Source: Neocallimastix lanati (nom. inval.) (taxonomy: Eukaryota; Neocallimastigomycota; Neocallimastigomycetes; Neocallimastigales; Neocallimastigaceae). From it: 64,000 nt of DNA. Below, one piece after another: positions 49,750 through 63,181 of this stretch. The stretch lies in assembly GCA_016946835.1 (NCBI GenBank), contig JACVTC010000134.1, positions 214,501 to 278,500 on the forward strand, in the 5' to 3' direction. The notes under the pieces are model-generated. The model did not search any database. It had not been told where the DNA came from and saw only the letters and a program-made list of their open reading frames with translations. Position 1 is the first letter of the stretch. Each line of letters starts with the position of its first letter. Made by a program: the position numbers and the translations under genes.

Positions 49750-50293
49750 TTTTTGACAAGTGGCTCAGTGATATAAAAGAATGAATGAATAAATGAATAA
49801 AAAACATTCAAACTAATTTTTTTAAACTTGTTTTTATTATATTACTATAGTGCTTATTTTTATTATTATTATTATTTTTTTTTATTTATTATTTAAACAG
49901 ATATTTGTAAAGATATTTATATATGAAAAAAATTTTTTTAATATTTAAATATTTACTTCAAAAAATATAAATACATCAATATTAATAATATTAAATTTTA
50001 TTTATTTATTTATTTAATAATTCTCAATTTGGTGAAATGCCACATTTTTTAATACGCCACATGCTTTTAAAAATTGGCGAAAAGCAACTTGGCGAAATGC
50101 CCCACTCCCTTAAATTATATATAAAAAATTATATTTTTTTATTTTTATTTCTTTTAAAATAGTGTTATTATAATAGTAATCATAATACCTTTTATTTAGT
50201 ATTTATTAGTATTATTTTAATTAATTAAATAGTATTAAATAACAATCCTCCTTTTGTATTTTTATTTCTTTTTATTATTATAACATTTAATAT

Positions 50294-50343
<50 letters not shown>

Positions 50344-50668
50344 TAAAATTATGTTAAAAATAAAAAAATTCCTTTTCTTTTTTATTTATTTGAAAGATGT
50401 AGCAATAACATATCAATATAATTGCAAACTATTTACAACAACAACTATTACTACTACTAATTATTAAATCAATTCATTATTAAAACCATATCAATATGAC
50501 TGTAAACTATTTACAACTACTACTACTACTATTTATTAAATAGATTCATTTATTATTAAATTATTAAATTATATTTTTATAATATTTTATCATATTTTGA
50601 AAAAAAAAAAAAAAAAAAATCTTCTTTAACTTATTTATATATATATAATGTAATTTTAAATGATTATG

Positions 50669-50707
<39 letters not shown>

Positions 50708-51108
50708 TTATATATATATATATTTATATAATAATAAAAATAATACTAATAAAAAAAAAAAATTATTATAATTGTATATAACTATATAAATATATATATG
50801 AAACTACGATTTTTATTTATTTGATTTATGCTGAAGATGATGTTTTTTCTTTTTTTTTTTTTGCTACGAAAATATATATAAAAAATAAATTGTACATATG
50901 AAATATATATAAAAAATAATAACATAAAGATATTTTAAATGTGAAAAATTGTGTAATTGCTATATTGAAAAAATAAAATAAAATAAAGTAATAATAATAA
51001 TTGATAGTTGAAAAATGAAAAACAATAAATTATATATAAATACATAAATAACATAAATACAAAAAAAAAAAAAAATAAAAAAAAAAAAAAAGAAAATAAA
51101 AGAAATTC

Positions 51109-51155
<47 letters not shown>

Positions 51156-51236
51156 CGTTTTTTCGTTTTTTCGTTTTTTTTTTTGTTTTTTTTTTTTGTT
51201 TTTTTTTTTTTGTTTTTATTTTTTATTTACTAAAAA
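49750..51236. other. Intergenic region with possible transposon ends and T-rich tracts
   Basis: Contains a GC-richer 80-bp piece at 50031-50110 with GGTGAAATGCCAC and GGCGAAATGCC motifs, partly shared with 48090-48175. There is a TA run at 50306-50341, two paralogous short stretches with CATATCAATAT ... ACTATTTACAACTACTACT (50410-50460 and 50487-50532), and poly-T runs at 50670-50706 and 51113-51155. The T-rich block at 51110-51225 lies just past the stop of the transcription factor gene. Confidence 0.6.
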
Positions 51237-51535
51237 TTAAAGATTCATTTTATGAATTAATTCAAGGAAATCATTACTTGCAGAGAACAAATCATTGTTT
51301 TTAATATAATTTTTCAAAAATGTATCATCTTGTAAATTATTGGCTACTGCAATATTGTTACTAGTTGTATCCATTATTCTGTCTTTCATATTCATTAAGT
51401 TTTTATCTTTTGGTGTTGATTAAATAAATTATATTATAAATTATAATAGAAGTATTAAACATTTGATTAGTTTTATCATTATTATATATAAACAAAGATT
51501 AAAATAATAAAAATAAGTACTATTTAAAATAACTC

Positions 51536-51566
<31 letters not shown>

Positions 51567-51573
51567 AAAAATT

Positions 51574-51634
<61 letters not shown>

Positions 51635-54600
51635 TTAAATAACAAATAAAAAATATATATAATTTACCTGTTTCATTATTTAAAAGACTTGGATCAATGA
51701 AATTGGTTGAAGAGGTTAAATTGGTAAGATTTTGTGAGGTCATTTGATTCATTGATGATGATATATTAATATTGTTTGTTTCTGTCTTTACTGTTTGTGT
51801 ATTCTTTGAGGAATAAATTGAAGAATAAATTGATTTAAGATTAGATGAAGTAGTATTAGCATTCATAGCATCAATACTTTCTAAATCCGATTCTTTAATC
51901 TCAATATTGGCTTTACGAACAATCCATTTAGCATAGGCATAAAGATAGGTAGCTAATGGTTGTACCTTGGATATTTTTAATAATTGAATATTATTTAAAA
52001 TGGCTTTCGTGGCAGTGCGTCTTTCTTCTACAGACCAATTATTAGATTTAACAATAAAGAGTTGAACACTAATACAAGTCATAATAGTTGTTGGGAGTTG
52101 AGCTAAAAAGAAGGAACATAATGGATGTGGTTCTGGAGTGATGGCCATCATTGATATAATAATATTTGTTAAATAAATTGCTGCAGAGGCACAAATATTT
52201 TTGGATTCAATTACGGTTGGGGTAATTGAGGTTGATGTTAATGAATAGACATGAAGAGCTAATTGAGCACGATAGTAAATCGCTGCAAGATATAATGGAA
52301 ACATTGTCCATACTAAATCTTTTGGAGATTTAGATAAAGCAGCGGTAACTGGTGAATTATTTTCTGTTTTGATTGTAGTTTCCAATATATTTGCTTCATT
52401 GGTTGTATCTATTTCAAGTTTTATATTATCTTTTAGTTTAATATTAGTTGAAGTTGAAGCAGTAGTTGTGGTTGGAATTGAAGTTGTTGTAGTTGTAGTT
52501 GTAGTTGTGGTTGTGGTTGTGACTGGAGTTGTGGTTGCGATTGGAGTTGCATCTATAGTTGCTTTTGCACTCATATTTGTAGCTGTGGTTGCAGTTGCGT
52601 CTACAGTGGATGATATGGATATAGTTGAATTAATTTCACTATTCACTAAATTCATCATATTCATTTCATTATCATCTCTATATAAATAAGGTGGATCGGA
52701 CCATTTTAAAAATTCTGGAATGGAATTTCTCCAATCTAGTAATTTTTTTTGATGAATAAGAACAAATTTTTCTTTTTTTAATGGATCTGTTTCTTGGGAG
52801 GCCCGTCTTTTACCGGCATTACTCCAACGTGATATTTCTCCAACAATTTCAAAAAGTTCCAGTCTTACAGATAACGCTTGAACGGTTGCCTTTTCTATCT
52901 TAGTCGTTTCATTTGAATCGATTGTGGGTGGTGGAATATCCCAATCACTATCATCTATAATCATTGGACGACCTGTCATTAAAGCACTTTGTCTATCTAA
53001 AATATATAAAAGAACCCATGCTCTTCTAGTTTCATTTTTTTCCTCTAGAGTATGATCTTTACCTCTCAACATGAGATCACGATGTAATCCCAATTCATGG
53101 GCCATTCTTACGGCTGTACCGGTATAAGTATAGGTGGAATATCCCATTTCAGAACGTGGATTACTCATTGCAAGGGTTGAAAGAATAATAAGAGCTTGAA
53201 CTGTAGGTAAACTTGGAATATCAAATACTTTTTGTAATTGATTTCTTGACCAATCAAAAGCTAGTTGACTAATATCCGAAGGTAAGTCTTTTGGTAATTC
53301 TTCCTTAGGGATATATTTTCCAACGACAGCAAGAATACAATGTAGTAATAACTGATAACCTGGAGCATCAGGATCATTATCTAAAAGAGAAGTAAATGCC
53401 TGTCGATTAAATAGTGGTATAATAGGATGAAGATTATCAAAGAAAAGATCAAGAACCTTTCTAAAGTTTTCTTTGGTAGTAATTGGAGTAACATCTTCTA
53501 CTCTAGAATGAATACTATCTTCTTTATTCGATTCTCCTTCTTTACGATTAGAAACTGAAGCAAGAATATTTTTTATATCACCAATAGAAAAAGTGGTTGC
53601 TTTCTTATCAGAGGAAAGATCACTAATTAAATTAGAGGCAAGACCTACACAGGATGAATTACCAAAATAGATATAACCTCCAGAAGATTTCATATCAATA
53701 AAGGCTACTCCTAGATCTCCCTTATATACTTTTTCATCTGTTTTCTTTTCTTCAATTCCATTTTTAGGAAGGAGTGAAGATTTTTCGTTTACTATGGCAT
53801 TATTATCTACCATACTTGAGGCCATTGAAAATGGATAATTTTGCAATAATTCAGGATTAATATTATTAAGATTATACATTAATATATTTTCATTTAAGCC
53901 TTGTCGATTTAATGAACTTAATGGATTTAATGGATTTAATGAATTTAAGGAATTTAATAGTTTACTACGATATAAATTATTAATATTTAAGGTATTTAAA
54001 CTATTTGCATTATTTATTGTATTCAAAAAGCCTAAACTAACATTTGTATTTTCATTTTTATCAGAGATAAACAACGAACTATGATCACTTGGAATGGTTA
54101 AACCATTTTGACTAATTATTGGTGAGGTTCTGGTAGATACAAGAGAACTTGAATTTAATTTAGCGTTTAAAGAAGCTGATTTCGATGAAAGTGTATTTAT
54201 ATTTACATTATCAGTATCATCGTCTGTTGATGAATTGACTGAATTTAAGTTATTTAATTGAAAATTATTTATTCTATTATTCATTAAAATATTATCTATT
54301 CCATTAGCGGTAGATGGAATATGTGAAGAATTCATATTATTATTATTAAGTGTTGTTGCATTGGATGGGATTATGGAGTTAGGAATATTAAAAGATCCTA
54401 AATTAGAATTGAGTGGTGTTGCTGTTGCGGTTGCTGTACTTACAAAATTGTTATTATTTAGGGTTGAAGCAGCTTCACCACCTGTATTTACATTTGAGGA
54501 TTTAGAATTGAGAAGTAATTGATTATATAATGAATTATTGGTTAAAAGTTCTTCATTACCAGTTGTATTTTTAGTTAATTGTTTGAAAGAATTTTGAATT

Positions 54601-56690
54601 AATTCCTGTAATTTTAATTTCTGTTCTGAACTTTCATTTAATGAATTTTTTCTAGACTTATCGATTTCCATTTTATTGTTTGCATTTAACAAGGGATAGT
54701 TTGAATTTTTAAGAAGATCTATACCAATATTATTTGGAGATTTATTAGCAATGGCAGATTGATTTAATAGGGATGTTGGTGGTAATATGGGTGCTTGTGA
54801 AGAAACTTTAATAAAAGGTAAATTACTAATAGAAGTATTTGAAGTATTAGAATTAGTATTTGTATTAACATTAGTAGCCATTTCTTTTTCTTTTCTAGAA
54901 CTGTTTAATAAACTTTTATATAAAGTTGAAGTTAGTGCAGAGGTAGAGGATGGTATATTTGAAGAATTATTACTAGACCACGAGCTTGGTATTGTAATTG
55001 AGTTATTTGAGGTCATATAAGGTATTTCACTTTTTTCACTTGCTCCAATGGCTTTAATTTTCTTACTTAATAGTTCCTCCTCTATCTTCTTATTTATAGA
55101 ATTCAAAGAAGATATTTTATTATTTGCTATATTTGTAGTTGAAGTATTACTATTTATTAAACCTATCCTATTTTCTTGATTGAATGGAAGTTGTTGTTCT
55201 TTCAAGAGTGAAGAAGCTAGTTTTTTATTAGCAAGATTACTTCGTTTATTTGGTTTAGCTTTTCTTTTATTATTTTTTAATGATAACGCTGGAGAAAGTG
55301 GTAGTGAAGCTTCTAAAAGGGATTTAGGACTTGGATTCATTGTAGATAAGGCTGATGGAAATGTTGAATGAGTGGTATCAGTTATATCAGTTTTTGGTAA
55401 CTCCGAGTTTGTAGCATTTAATTTTAATGAATTTAAGGTGTTTGAATTTGTTACAATATTTTTTGTTGCTAATGCAGATAAATTATTTTTCAATTTATCA
55501 TTATTTTGTAATGCAGCTAAAGCTAAAAGATTAACTTGATTTTTTGAATTAAGAAGATCAATAGCACCATTATTATTCAACGAAGCTTGTGAAGCTAATG
55601 CTAATAATTGAGAGGCATTGGGAGAAGAAATATTTTGTTTCAACTGTTGTTGAACGAGAGCACTCAATGTGGAGGTGGATATAGGATTAGTATCTGAAGT
55701 ATGTTTATCAGGGTTGTTTTTAACTGAAGATATTTGTTGTTGATTTAAAAGTAAAGTATTTAGTAGAGATTGATTTAAGATTGTTGAGATATTTGAAGCT
55801 GAATTATCTGATTCTTGACCATTATTACTTAATGATGACGCAGATGAAGAAGCGCTGGCTTGAAGAGCATTTAAAAGACTATTTGTTCGACTGGAAGCTA
55901 ATGAACTTGGAAAAGATGCACTTGAGGCAGCAGTAGCAGCTGCAACAGCTGCTAAATTTGTATTTGTATTTAATAATGATGATGCTGCCTTGGCTGAAGT
56001 TGTATTTTGTAATAGGGTAGAGGAAGGATTAGTTAATGAATTATGATTTTGTAATAATGACGCCGCTTTCTGTGATAATATTGAAACAGAAGTGCTTACT
56101 GCAGGAGTTGCTGAAGGAAGCGTCACCATTTCCTTTTTTATAGGAGCTATTGGATTAATATTAGTTGAATTTGTTGAAGTTGATGTTGGTTTTGAATTTG
56201 CTTTTGATTTAGTATTTTCTGTAACGGTTTTGGTTAATAATTCTAAATTAGAATCACTAAGATTTTGTTTGGTAGTTAATGCTAAAAGTAATTCTTCAAC
56301 TTTATGTAATCTTTCTTTTAAATTTACACGTGTAGAACCTTTTCTAGGTCCACGTTTTAATGGCTGCGCAAAACAACATTCTGACTCCGTCTTATGCTGT
56401 ATACACGGTGTACAAGGCGATTTACCATCACATTTAATTCTTTTCCTTCTACATGCGTTACAAGCTTGTGCCGTTCTTTTTCTTTTTACGTTTGGATAAG
56501 TTTTATATTTATTATTTGGATTTGTAGAATCATTTGCTGATGCTATTGTTGAAGATCCAGTTGCAGAAGTAATAGGTATTAATGGTAGTGAAGTAATTGG
56601 AATTTGAATATTGGGAAGAGGAGCAACAGGTGTTATTGGAGGAACCGAGGATTTATTTGAATTATTTCTATAAGGAAAATTGTAACCCAT
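51237..56690 (-). CDS. Zn2Cys6 (Gal4-type) fungal transcription factor, 1730 residues
   Basis: Exon 1 (56690-51668) and exon 2 (51406-51237) join over a 261-bp GT-AG intron, in frame (5193 nt). Residues 77-105 form the binuclear zinc cluster Cys-x2-Cys-x6-Cys-x5-Cys-x2-Cys-x8-Cys (C77, C80, C87, C93, C96, C105) with the basic RRKRIKC loop. A leucine-rich stretch (LKERLHKVEELLLAL) follows as a likely dimer helix. Residues about 140-1000 are Asn/Ser/Thr/Leu low complexity. Residues about 1080-1330 match the fungal-specific transcription factor domain (FFDNLHPIIPLF, GTAVRMAHELGLHRD, RRAWVLLYILDRQSALMTGRP, DIPPP). A Thr run (about 52480-52520) separates it from the C-terminal part. It should bind DNA with CGG half-sites in the nucleus; target genes are unknown. 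The size is about twice that of typical members because of the spacer. Confidence 0.95.
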
Positions 56691-59600
56691 TATATAATAA
56701 CTTCTATTTTATTTATTTAGGTTTCAAAGTTTGGAACTTATATAAATATTTTCTCACTTTTTTTTTTTTTTTTTTTTTTTTAATTTTTGTTGTATAAACA
56801 AATGAATGTAATGAGTAAATATTTATATACTTGATATTCTATATACTGTTAGTTCTGCATTAATTTGATTTATTATGATATGGAAAATTTATTCTTTATT
56901 TTAAAATTTTTATTGATTATTACATATATTATATCTATTAATATAATAAAACAATTTATTGTTAGTTTTTATATTTTTTAGAAAAACAAATATTACTATA
57001 TATACTAATAATTTGTTAGAAACAGAATGTAAGTAATAATTTGATTTTATATATTAAATATATATATATATAAAAAGTTGAAATAATCATAAAATTTTTA
57101 TTAGAAATTTCAAATTAATTTCTAATTACAATTTTATAATCTTTAACAATTAGAATTTCTTATTTTTCTAAAAAATATGCATACATATCTATAGTTTTTA
57201 TTAAATTATAAATATCAATTTAATAAATTTCTCTTTAAGTATATAAAATAACTAATTATTATTAAAAATGAGAAATTGAAATTAGATTTTCCGAATATTA
57301 AAAAATGTTAAACTCTGTAATATTATATATTGTTATATAAAATTTATATTAGTATAATAACATTCACAAATTTCAAAATAAAATATTTTTTTATATTTTA
57401 TATATTTTTTTAATTAATCTATAAGTTTTTTATTTTTAAATTAAAAACATTATTTAAATGTGTAATATTTCTTTATTTCACTTTTAAAATCTAATTTTAT
57501 ATATAAAATTTGAAATTTATATTCAAAAATATATATACATATATATATTCTTCATTCTTTTTATTTTATTATTTTAATTCTTCTTTTTTATTATTTCAAA
57601 ATTTATATATTTTAATAAATATAAATAATAAATTATTCATAAGAAATTTGATTTTCACCTTTATATAAATAAGATAAAAATTGATTTAAATTAATACTCA
57701 ATAAATATTTGTTATTTAATTATTATTTAATAATAATTTATAGTTCTTAAATGTAAATTTTATTTAATACTATTTAATTTGTGAAACTATATATATTGAA
57801 ATAAATATTAATATTCATATTATGGAATGATATTATTTATATTTATAATTTTAATCAAAAAGAGATGGATGTTATTTGATATAAATATTTTAATATTTTA
57901 TTATATAATAATAAATATGTATATATAAAATATTTTAAAAATAAAAAAAAAATTAATTTCAAAAAAAAAAAAAAATAAATTAATAAATATTATAAATTTA
58001 TTATAGCAGATTTCAAATTATATACAAAATTAACAATCTATTTAAAATATATTAAAATATTAAATTATGAAATAATAAATAAATAAAATACTTTATATTA
58101 AGTTTATATATTTATTTTATATTTAAAATATTTATTCCTTTTTTTTTTATATATTATCATTTTAAGTTTAATATATCAAAATAAAAAATAAAATAAAATA
58201 CTCTGTAGAAATGGTATATTAAAAGTAAGTACATAATATATCAAATTACATAGAATAGATGTATATTAATCATATAAAACAATTGACTGATACACTAAAT
58301 TAATATATATTTATTTTATTTATTATTACTTTAATTAAACAATATTAAACCACAAAATGGAGTAAAAAACTTAAAAATTAGAAATACTATAATATATATT
58401 GGATACTAAATAAAATAAAAAATATATTTATTCTTATTATTTGAATATTCAATGATTTATTTATTTATCTATTTATTTATTCATATTGCCTTTTTAATAT
58501 TACTTCTGTTTTATTCTATAATAATAATTGAATATTATGTATTTATTAAATACTATTTATGGTAATAACAAAAATGTATAATATAAAAAAGTTTAATGGA
58601 AATATATAAATATATTTATTTCATAATAATATTAAAATATTTATATATTTATTTTATTTATTAATTTCTATTTATTAAAAATATAATTTTATATAATATA
58701 TTTGAAATAATATTATATTATATATTACATTTAATAAAATTATATTAAAAACTTTATAATTATCAATAATTAATAATACTAATAATCATTATTAATAATT
58801 TTCTACCAATTTCTAATAAGTTATTAAATATTTACTCAACATTTAAAAATGATAATAAATAATAAATACTAAATAATAAATAATAAATAATAAATAATAA
58901 ATAATAAATAATAAATAATAATAATAAATAATAAATAATAAATAATAAATAATAAATAATAAATAATAAATAATAAATAATAAATAATAAATAATAAATA
59001 ATAAATAATAAATAATAAATAATAAATAATAAATAATAATTAATTAATAATAAATAATAAATAATAAATAATAAATATTATATAATACAAAATATATAAC
59101 ATGTAAATACATTACATATATAACATTTATAGTGATAAAATTTATTTTATGATTAAGAGATTTCATCTAAGTAATTATTTTTTTACAAAACTTCTATATT
59201 ACTTTATTACTTCTTTAACATTATGTAATATACTTTTAAAATAAAAAAAAAATTAATTTATTGATTTTTAGTAAAATTATTTTTTTTTAAAAAAAAAATA
59301 TATATACAAATAAGTTATTTTAAAAAATAAAAATTTTTTTAAAAAAATAATTTTAAAGTTTATCATACTAAATTATAAAATATTTTAAATTTAATTAAAT
59401 GAGTTATAGAAGTTTATATTATAAAGCATGACTAACCCATACTTTTTTTTTAAACCCTACTTATTATACAGAACAGTAATGAAAATGTGAGTAAACAGAA
59501 TTTAAAAATTTTTAATTAATCTGTTTATATATATTTTTATTATATTTATTTATTTATAAGCAAATTTATTGAAATAAAAAAATGGTCTACCTATTTTTTG

Positions 59601-59931
59601 AAAAATATATAAGATAGGTGATTTTTTAAAATAAAAGATAATACTTAGTAATTATAAGTTTTGATTGTATTTTTATAATTATTTCACTTTTTTTTTTTTT
59701 TATTTATTATTTATTATTTATTATTTATTATTTGTTATTTGTTATTTATTATTTATTATTTATAATTCATAATTTAATATTTATTATATATTATTTTATT
59801 ATATATAATTTATTTATTAATTTATTTATTAATTTATTATTTATACTATTTTAAAAAATAATTTTCAGGAAAAAAATTCCTTTTTAGTATTTATTATTAA
59901 TTAATTAATAAATAAAATCTATTATTATAAA
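56691..59931. other. Intergenic low-complexity region
   Basis: No gene seen. The T-rich tract at 56758-56780 (A-rich on the transcription factor strand) lies just upstream of that gene's start. The rest is TA-rich with the array at 58852-59080 and a shorter ATTTATT array at 59700-59760. Confidence 0.75.
58852..59080. repeat. (AATAAAT)n heptanucleotide array
   Basis: About 30 units of ATAAATA with a few AAT or TTAATTAA interruptions. Same unit as 36450-36588. Confidence 0.93.
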
Positions 59932-60157
59932 AATGAAAAACAATAACAGTTTCATTTCAATAATCTCTTATTTGCAAATCATTGTTAAAAAAGATATTAA
60001 TGAACTAAACCTCATAAAAAAATCGAGATAATGTAAATAAGGATATTGCTTTTGAGATATATAAAATGAATTTGCTTAAATCTCATCAATAAGTATTTAT
60101 TTTGGGAAAATGTACCAGTTATTTAAAATTTTCCTCCCCTTTGTAGACTTAATATAA

Positions 60158-60197
<40 letters not shown>

Positions 60198-61240
60198 TAT
60201 TAAATATCATTTTTAATCTTTTTTTTTTTTTTTTTTTGAGAAAGAAAATGATTAAAACGTTACTAAAGTATTAAAATAAAATACCAATGTTGAGAGTAGA
60301 TTTCAATCAATTAGTTTTAAATAAAAAATATTTAATTCCTACGAACAATAAGTATTATTTTCATGTAGTGTGTTCCCTTGGAAAATTCATATGGTCAGAT
60401 TTTTAGTTGAATATGGAGCAGATTTAATTAAAGAAAATGATAAAAGAGAAACACTATTATTCCATTCATGTAAAAGTGGAAATATAAATTTAGGGAGGAT
60501 TTAATTGAACATGAAACAAATATAAATAAAAAAGATATTCAGAAGAAGAACCATTATTTGCTGTATTTGAAAATAGAAATGAAAGCATTATAAAATATTT
60601 CCTTGACCTTGGGGTAGATATAAATAAAGCTGAATGATAGTTTAATAAAACATCATTTTTTTGGGGAAGTTAAGTAAAATATGGAGCTGATATATATATA
60701 TATAGAAAATCGGAATAGTACAAAACCATTATTTAATGCATGTATAAAAGGATATGAAAATATAGTAAGATATTTAATTAAACCTGAAATAGGTATAAAC
60801 AAAAAAAGACTGTCAAATTGAGACATCATTTTCTTTTTCTTCATGTAGAAGTTGAAATTAAAACTTAGTGAAATATATAGTTGAACTTGAAGTGGATACA
60901 AATAGAAGATATTTGAATGGTGGTACATCATTATTTGAGGTATGTAAAAGTGGAAGTAAAAGCTAAGTAAAATACTTAGCTAAATATAGAGCAGATATCA
61001 ATATAGAAAATTGGGATAAAGAAACATTATTTTTTAGTAAAATTTTTAATTGAACTTGGAGAGGAATTAAATCAAAAAAAAAAAAAAAAAAAATGTGGAA
61101 ATGAAAATCTGATGAAATATTTAGCGGAAAATCAAGCAGATATCAAATAAAGAAGGAAAAAATAATAATATGCTATTATTTAAGGTATATACTAGAAAGA
61201 AAACCATTAAATGAGGCAAGTAGGTGTTAAAAAAATATTT
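59932..61240 (+). pseudogene. Ankyrin-repeat protein pseudogene 1
   Basis: An ATG at 59932 opens 27 codons ending in a stop, followed by DIAFEIYKMN-like N-terminal sequence. From about 60390 come degenerate 33-residue ankyrin units in shifting frames: EPLFAVFENRNESIIKYFLD then LGVDINKA, KPLFNACIKGYENIVRYLIK, and further copies with GADI and EYLAENQADI-like ends. Frameshifts and stops occur in nearly every unit. The consensus (TPLFxACxxGxExIVKYLVExGADINK) is typical of the large ankyrin families of anaerobic fungi and amoebae. Confidence 0.8.
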
Positions 61241-61959
61241 TAACTTGAAAATAGTGAATTTCTAATTCATCAAAGTTTAAAATTAAAAAAAAAAAAAATT
61301 TTGGATAAATTAAAAATTAATTGTGTATTATTGTTATGTTAAATTTAATATAATATTTATGTATATTTATACATCTAATTAATTTTCATTATTTTTTAAT
61401 TAATGTATGAATAAATGAAATAATGAACCATAATTTTCCTATTAAAAATAGAAGATTTTATATAATAATAAATAAATAAATAAATATAAATAAATATTTT
61501 ATTTATTTATTTATTTATTTATTTTATTATTATTACTATCATTATTTTATTTTTAATTTCCCCAAATTTAAATGGATTATTAACCAATTTAGTTTTTTAT
61601 CTGTCTGTAACAATAAAAAAAAATTATTATATAATAATATTATTCTTATTATTATAATTTTATTTTTAAATGTTAAATTTATTGAATTTATATTTACGAA
61701 AATTTATTTATCATTGATTTTATTTAAATTTGATGCAGAAATCTCACCTATTAAAGTTTAATTTATTTATTATTTCATTTAAATGAAATTAAACATAGTA
61801 TTTACACTATGTTTAATTTATATTTATTTATATATAAATATATAAATATATTTAATAAAAAAGTTAATAAAAGATAATTATTAATGTCTACAAATTTTAT
61901 TTACTTTCAATTATTGTTTATATAAAATCTTAAAAAAAAAAAAAAGTATTTTATTATCT
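61241..61959. other. Spacer between the two ankyrin pseudogenes
   Basis: AT-rich with an (ATTT/AAAT) fold-back at 61468-61523 and a short palindrome around AAACATAGTATTTACACTATGTTT (61790-61813). No gene. Confidence 0.65.
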
Positions 61960-62660
61960 TAATGATGGAAAATTTCACTGGATTCTTATTTGATAGCAAA
62001 GATATTAATAAATCTAAGCAAAAAGAGAATTAAAGAAAAAAAATATTGAAAAGTAGGATATTACTTTTGAAATGTACAAAAAGGAAAGGTTTTTCTCTCA
62101 ACGGTTATAATATATTCTAGTAAATGATACTTATAATTTGAAATTATCTTCTACTTGTCTGAAAAATTTAATTGATATGAATTATTAGGTATTAATTTTA
62201 GTCATATTGTTTTTTTGTATAAGGAAGTGATTAAAATATTACTCATTAAATATATATATAATTATATAATCCAATGTTAAATACCGATTTAAATTAATTA
62301 GTTTTAAATAAAATAAGATTTAATTTCAACTATCAAAAATAGATATTTATATAATACTTGTTTTCCTAACAATGGAATAATGGTAAAATATTTAGTAAAA
62401 CATGGAGACGATAAAAGTAAAGTAGATAGGAAGAATAAAATAAATAGTTGTACTTAGGGGAGATATATTAATGAAGAAAATCAAACGAAGAGAACTCCAT
62501 TATTATATGCATTTAGAAGTGGAAATGTAAAATATTTAATTGAACAGAGGGCAGACATAAATAAAGAAGATAAATATAAGAAACACTGTTATATCATGTC
62601 TGTAGTAAAGAAAAAATTAAGGACAGATATAATGAATAAAGAAAATTTTTGGTTAATATT
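61960..62660 (+). pseudogene. Ankyrin-repeat protein pseudogene 2
   Basis: MMENFTGFLFDSKDINKSKQ opens at 61961 and DITFEMYKK follows, paralogous to the N-terminal part of pseudogene 1 (DIAFEIYKM). Ankyrin units appear at about 62360-62620: MVKYLVKHGDD, TPLLYAFRSGNVKYLIEQRADINKED, and a last partial one. It is shorter than pseudogene 1 and likewise broken by frameshifts. Confidence 0.78.
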
Positions 62661-63034
62661 TATTCACCAAAATAATTTATTTAGAGATATTAGATATTAA
62701 TATTACTACTATTAAATTATATTTATAAAATATAAATGATTTTATATATTTTAAAAAATAAAAAAATTCAAGAAATATTTAAATTAATTTGTGTAAATTA
62801 GATTAAGTTTTATTAATTTATCAATTATTTTTTTTGTATTCAAGCAAAATAATATGTATGTATTTAAAAAGACAATAAATATGATAAAATAATTCGATGA
62901 AACTAATTTTGTGTAACGAAAAATATGAATGTGTTTACAGATAAAATTTTTTTTAAAAAAAAAAACAAATAAATAAAATTAATTAAATTTTATAATGAGA
63001 ATAATAATAATAATTATTATTATAATTAATATTA
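62661..63034. other. AT-rich spacer
   Basis: No gene or structured element recognised beyond short A-runs. Confidence 0.6.
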
Positions 63035-63156
63035 AAGTAATAATAATAATAATATTTTAAAAACAATATGAACAAATTATTTTAATATTAATAAATAATT
63101 ATAATAAAATAATTTTTGTTCATATTGTTTTTAAAATATTATTATTATTATTACTT
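63035..63156. repeat. 42-bp inverted repeat (hairpin)
   Basis: Arms 63035-63076 and 63115-63156 are perfect reverse complements (AAGTAATAATAATAATAATA ... AACAATATGAACAAA). They extend inward after a two-base bulge. The TTCATATTGTT core is not simple repeat, so chance pairing is unlikely. Confidence 0.85.
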
Positions 63157-63181
63157 AAAGATGTTTTGTAGAAAATACTAC

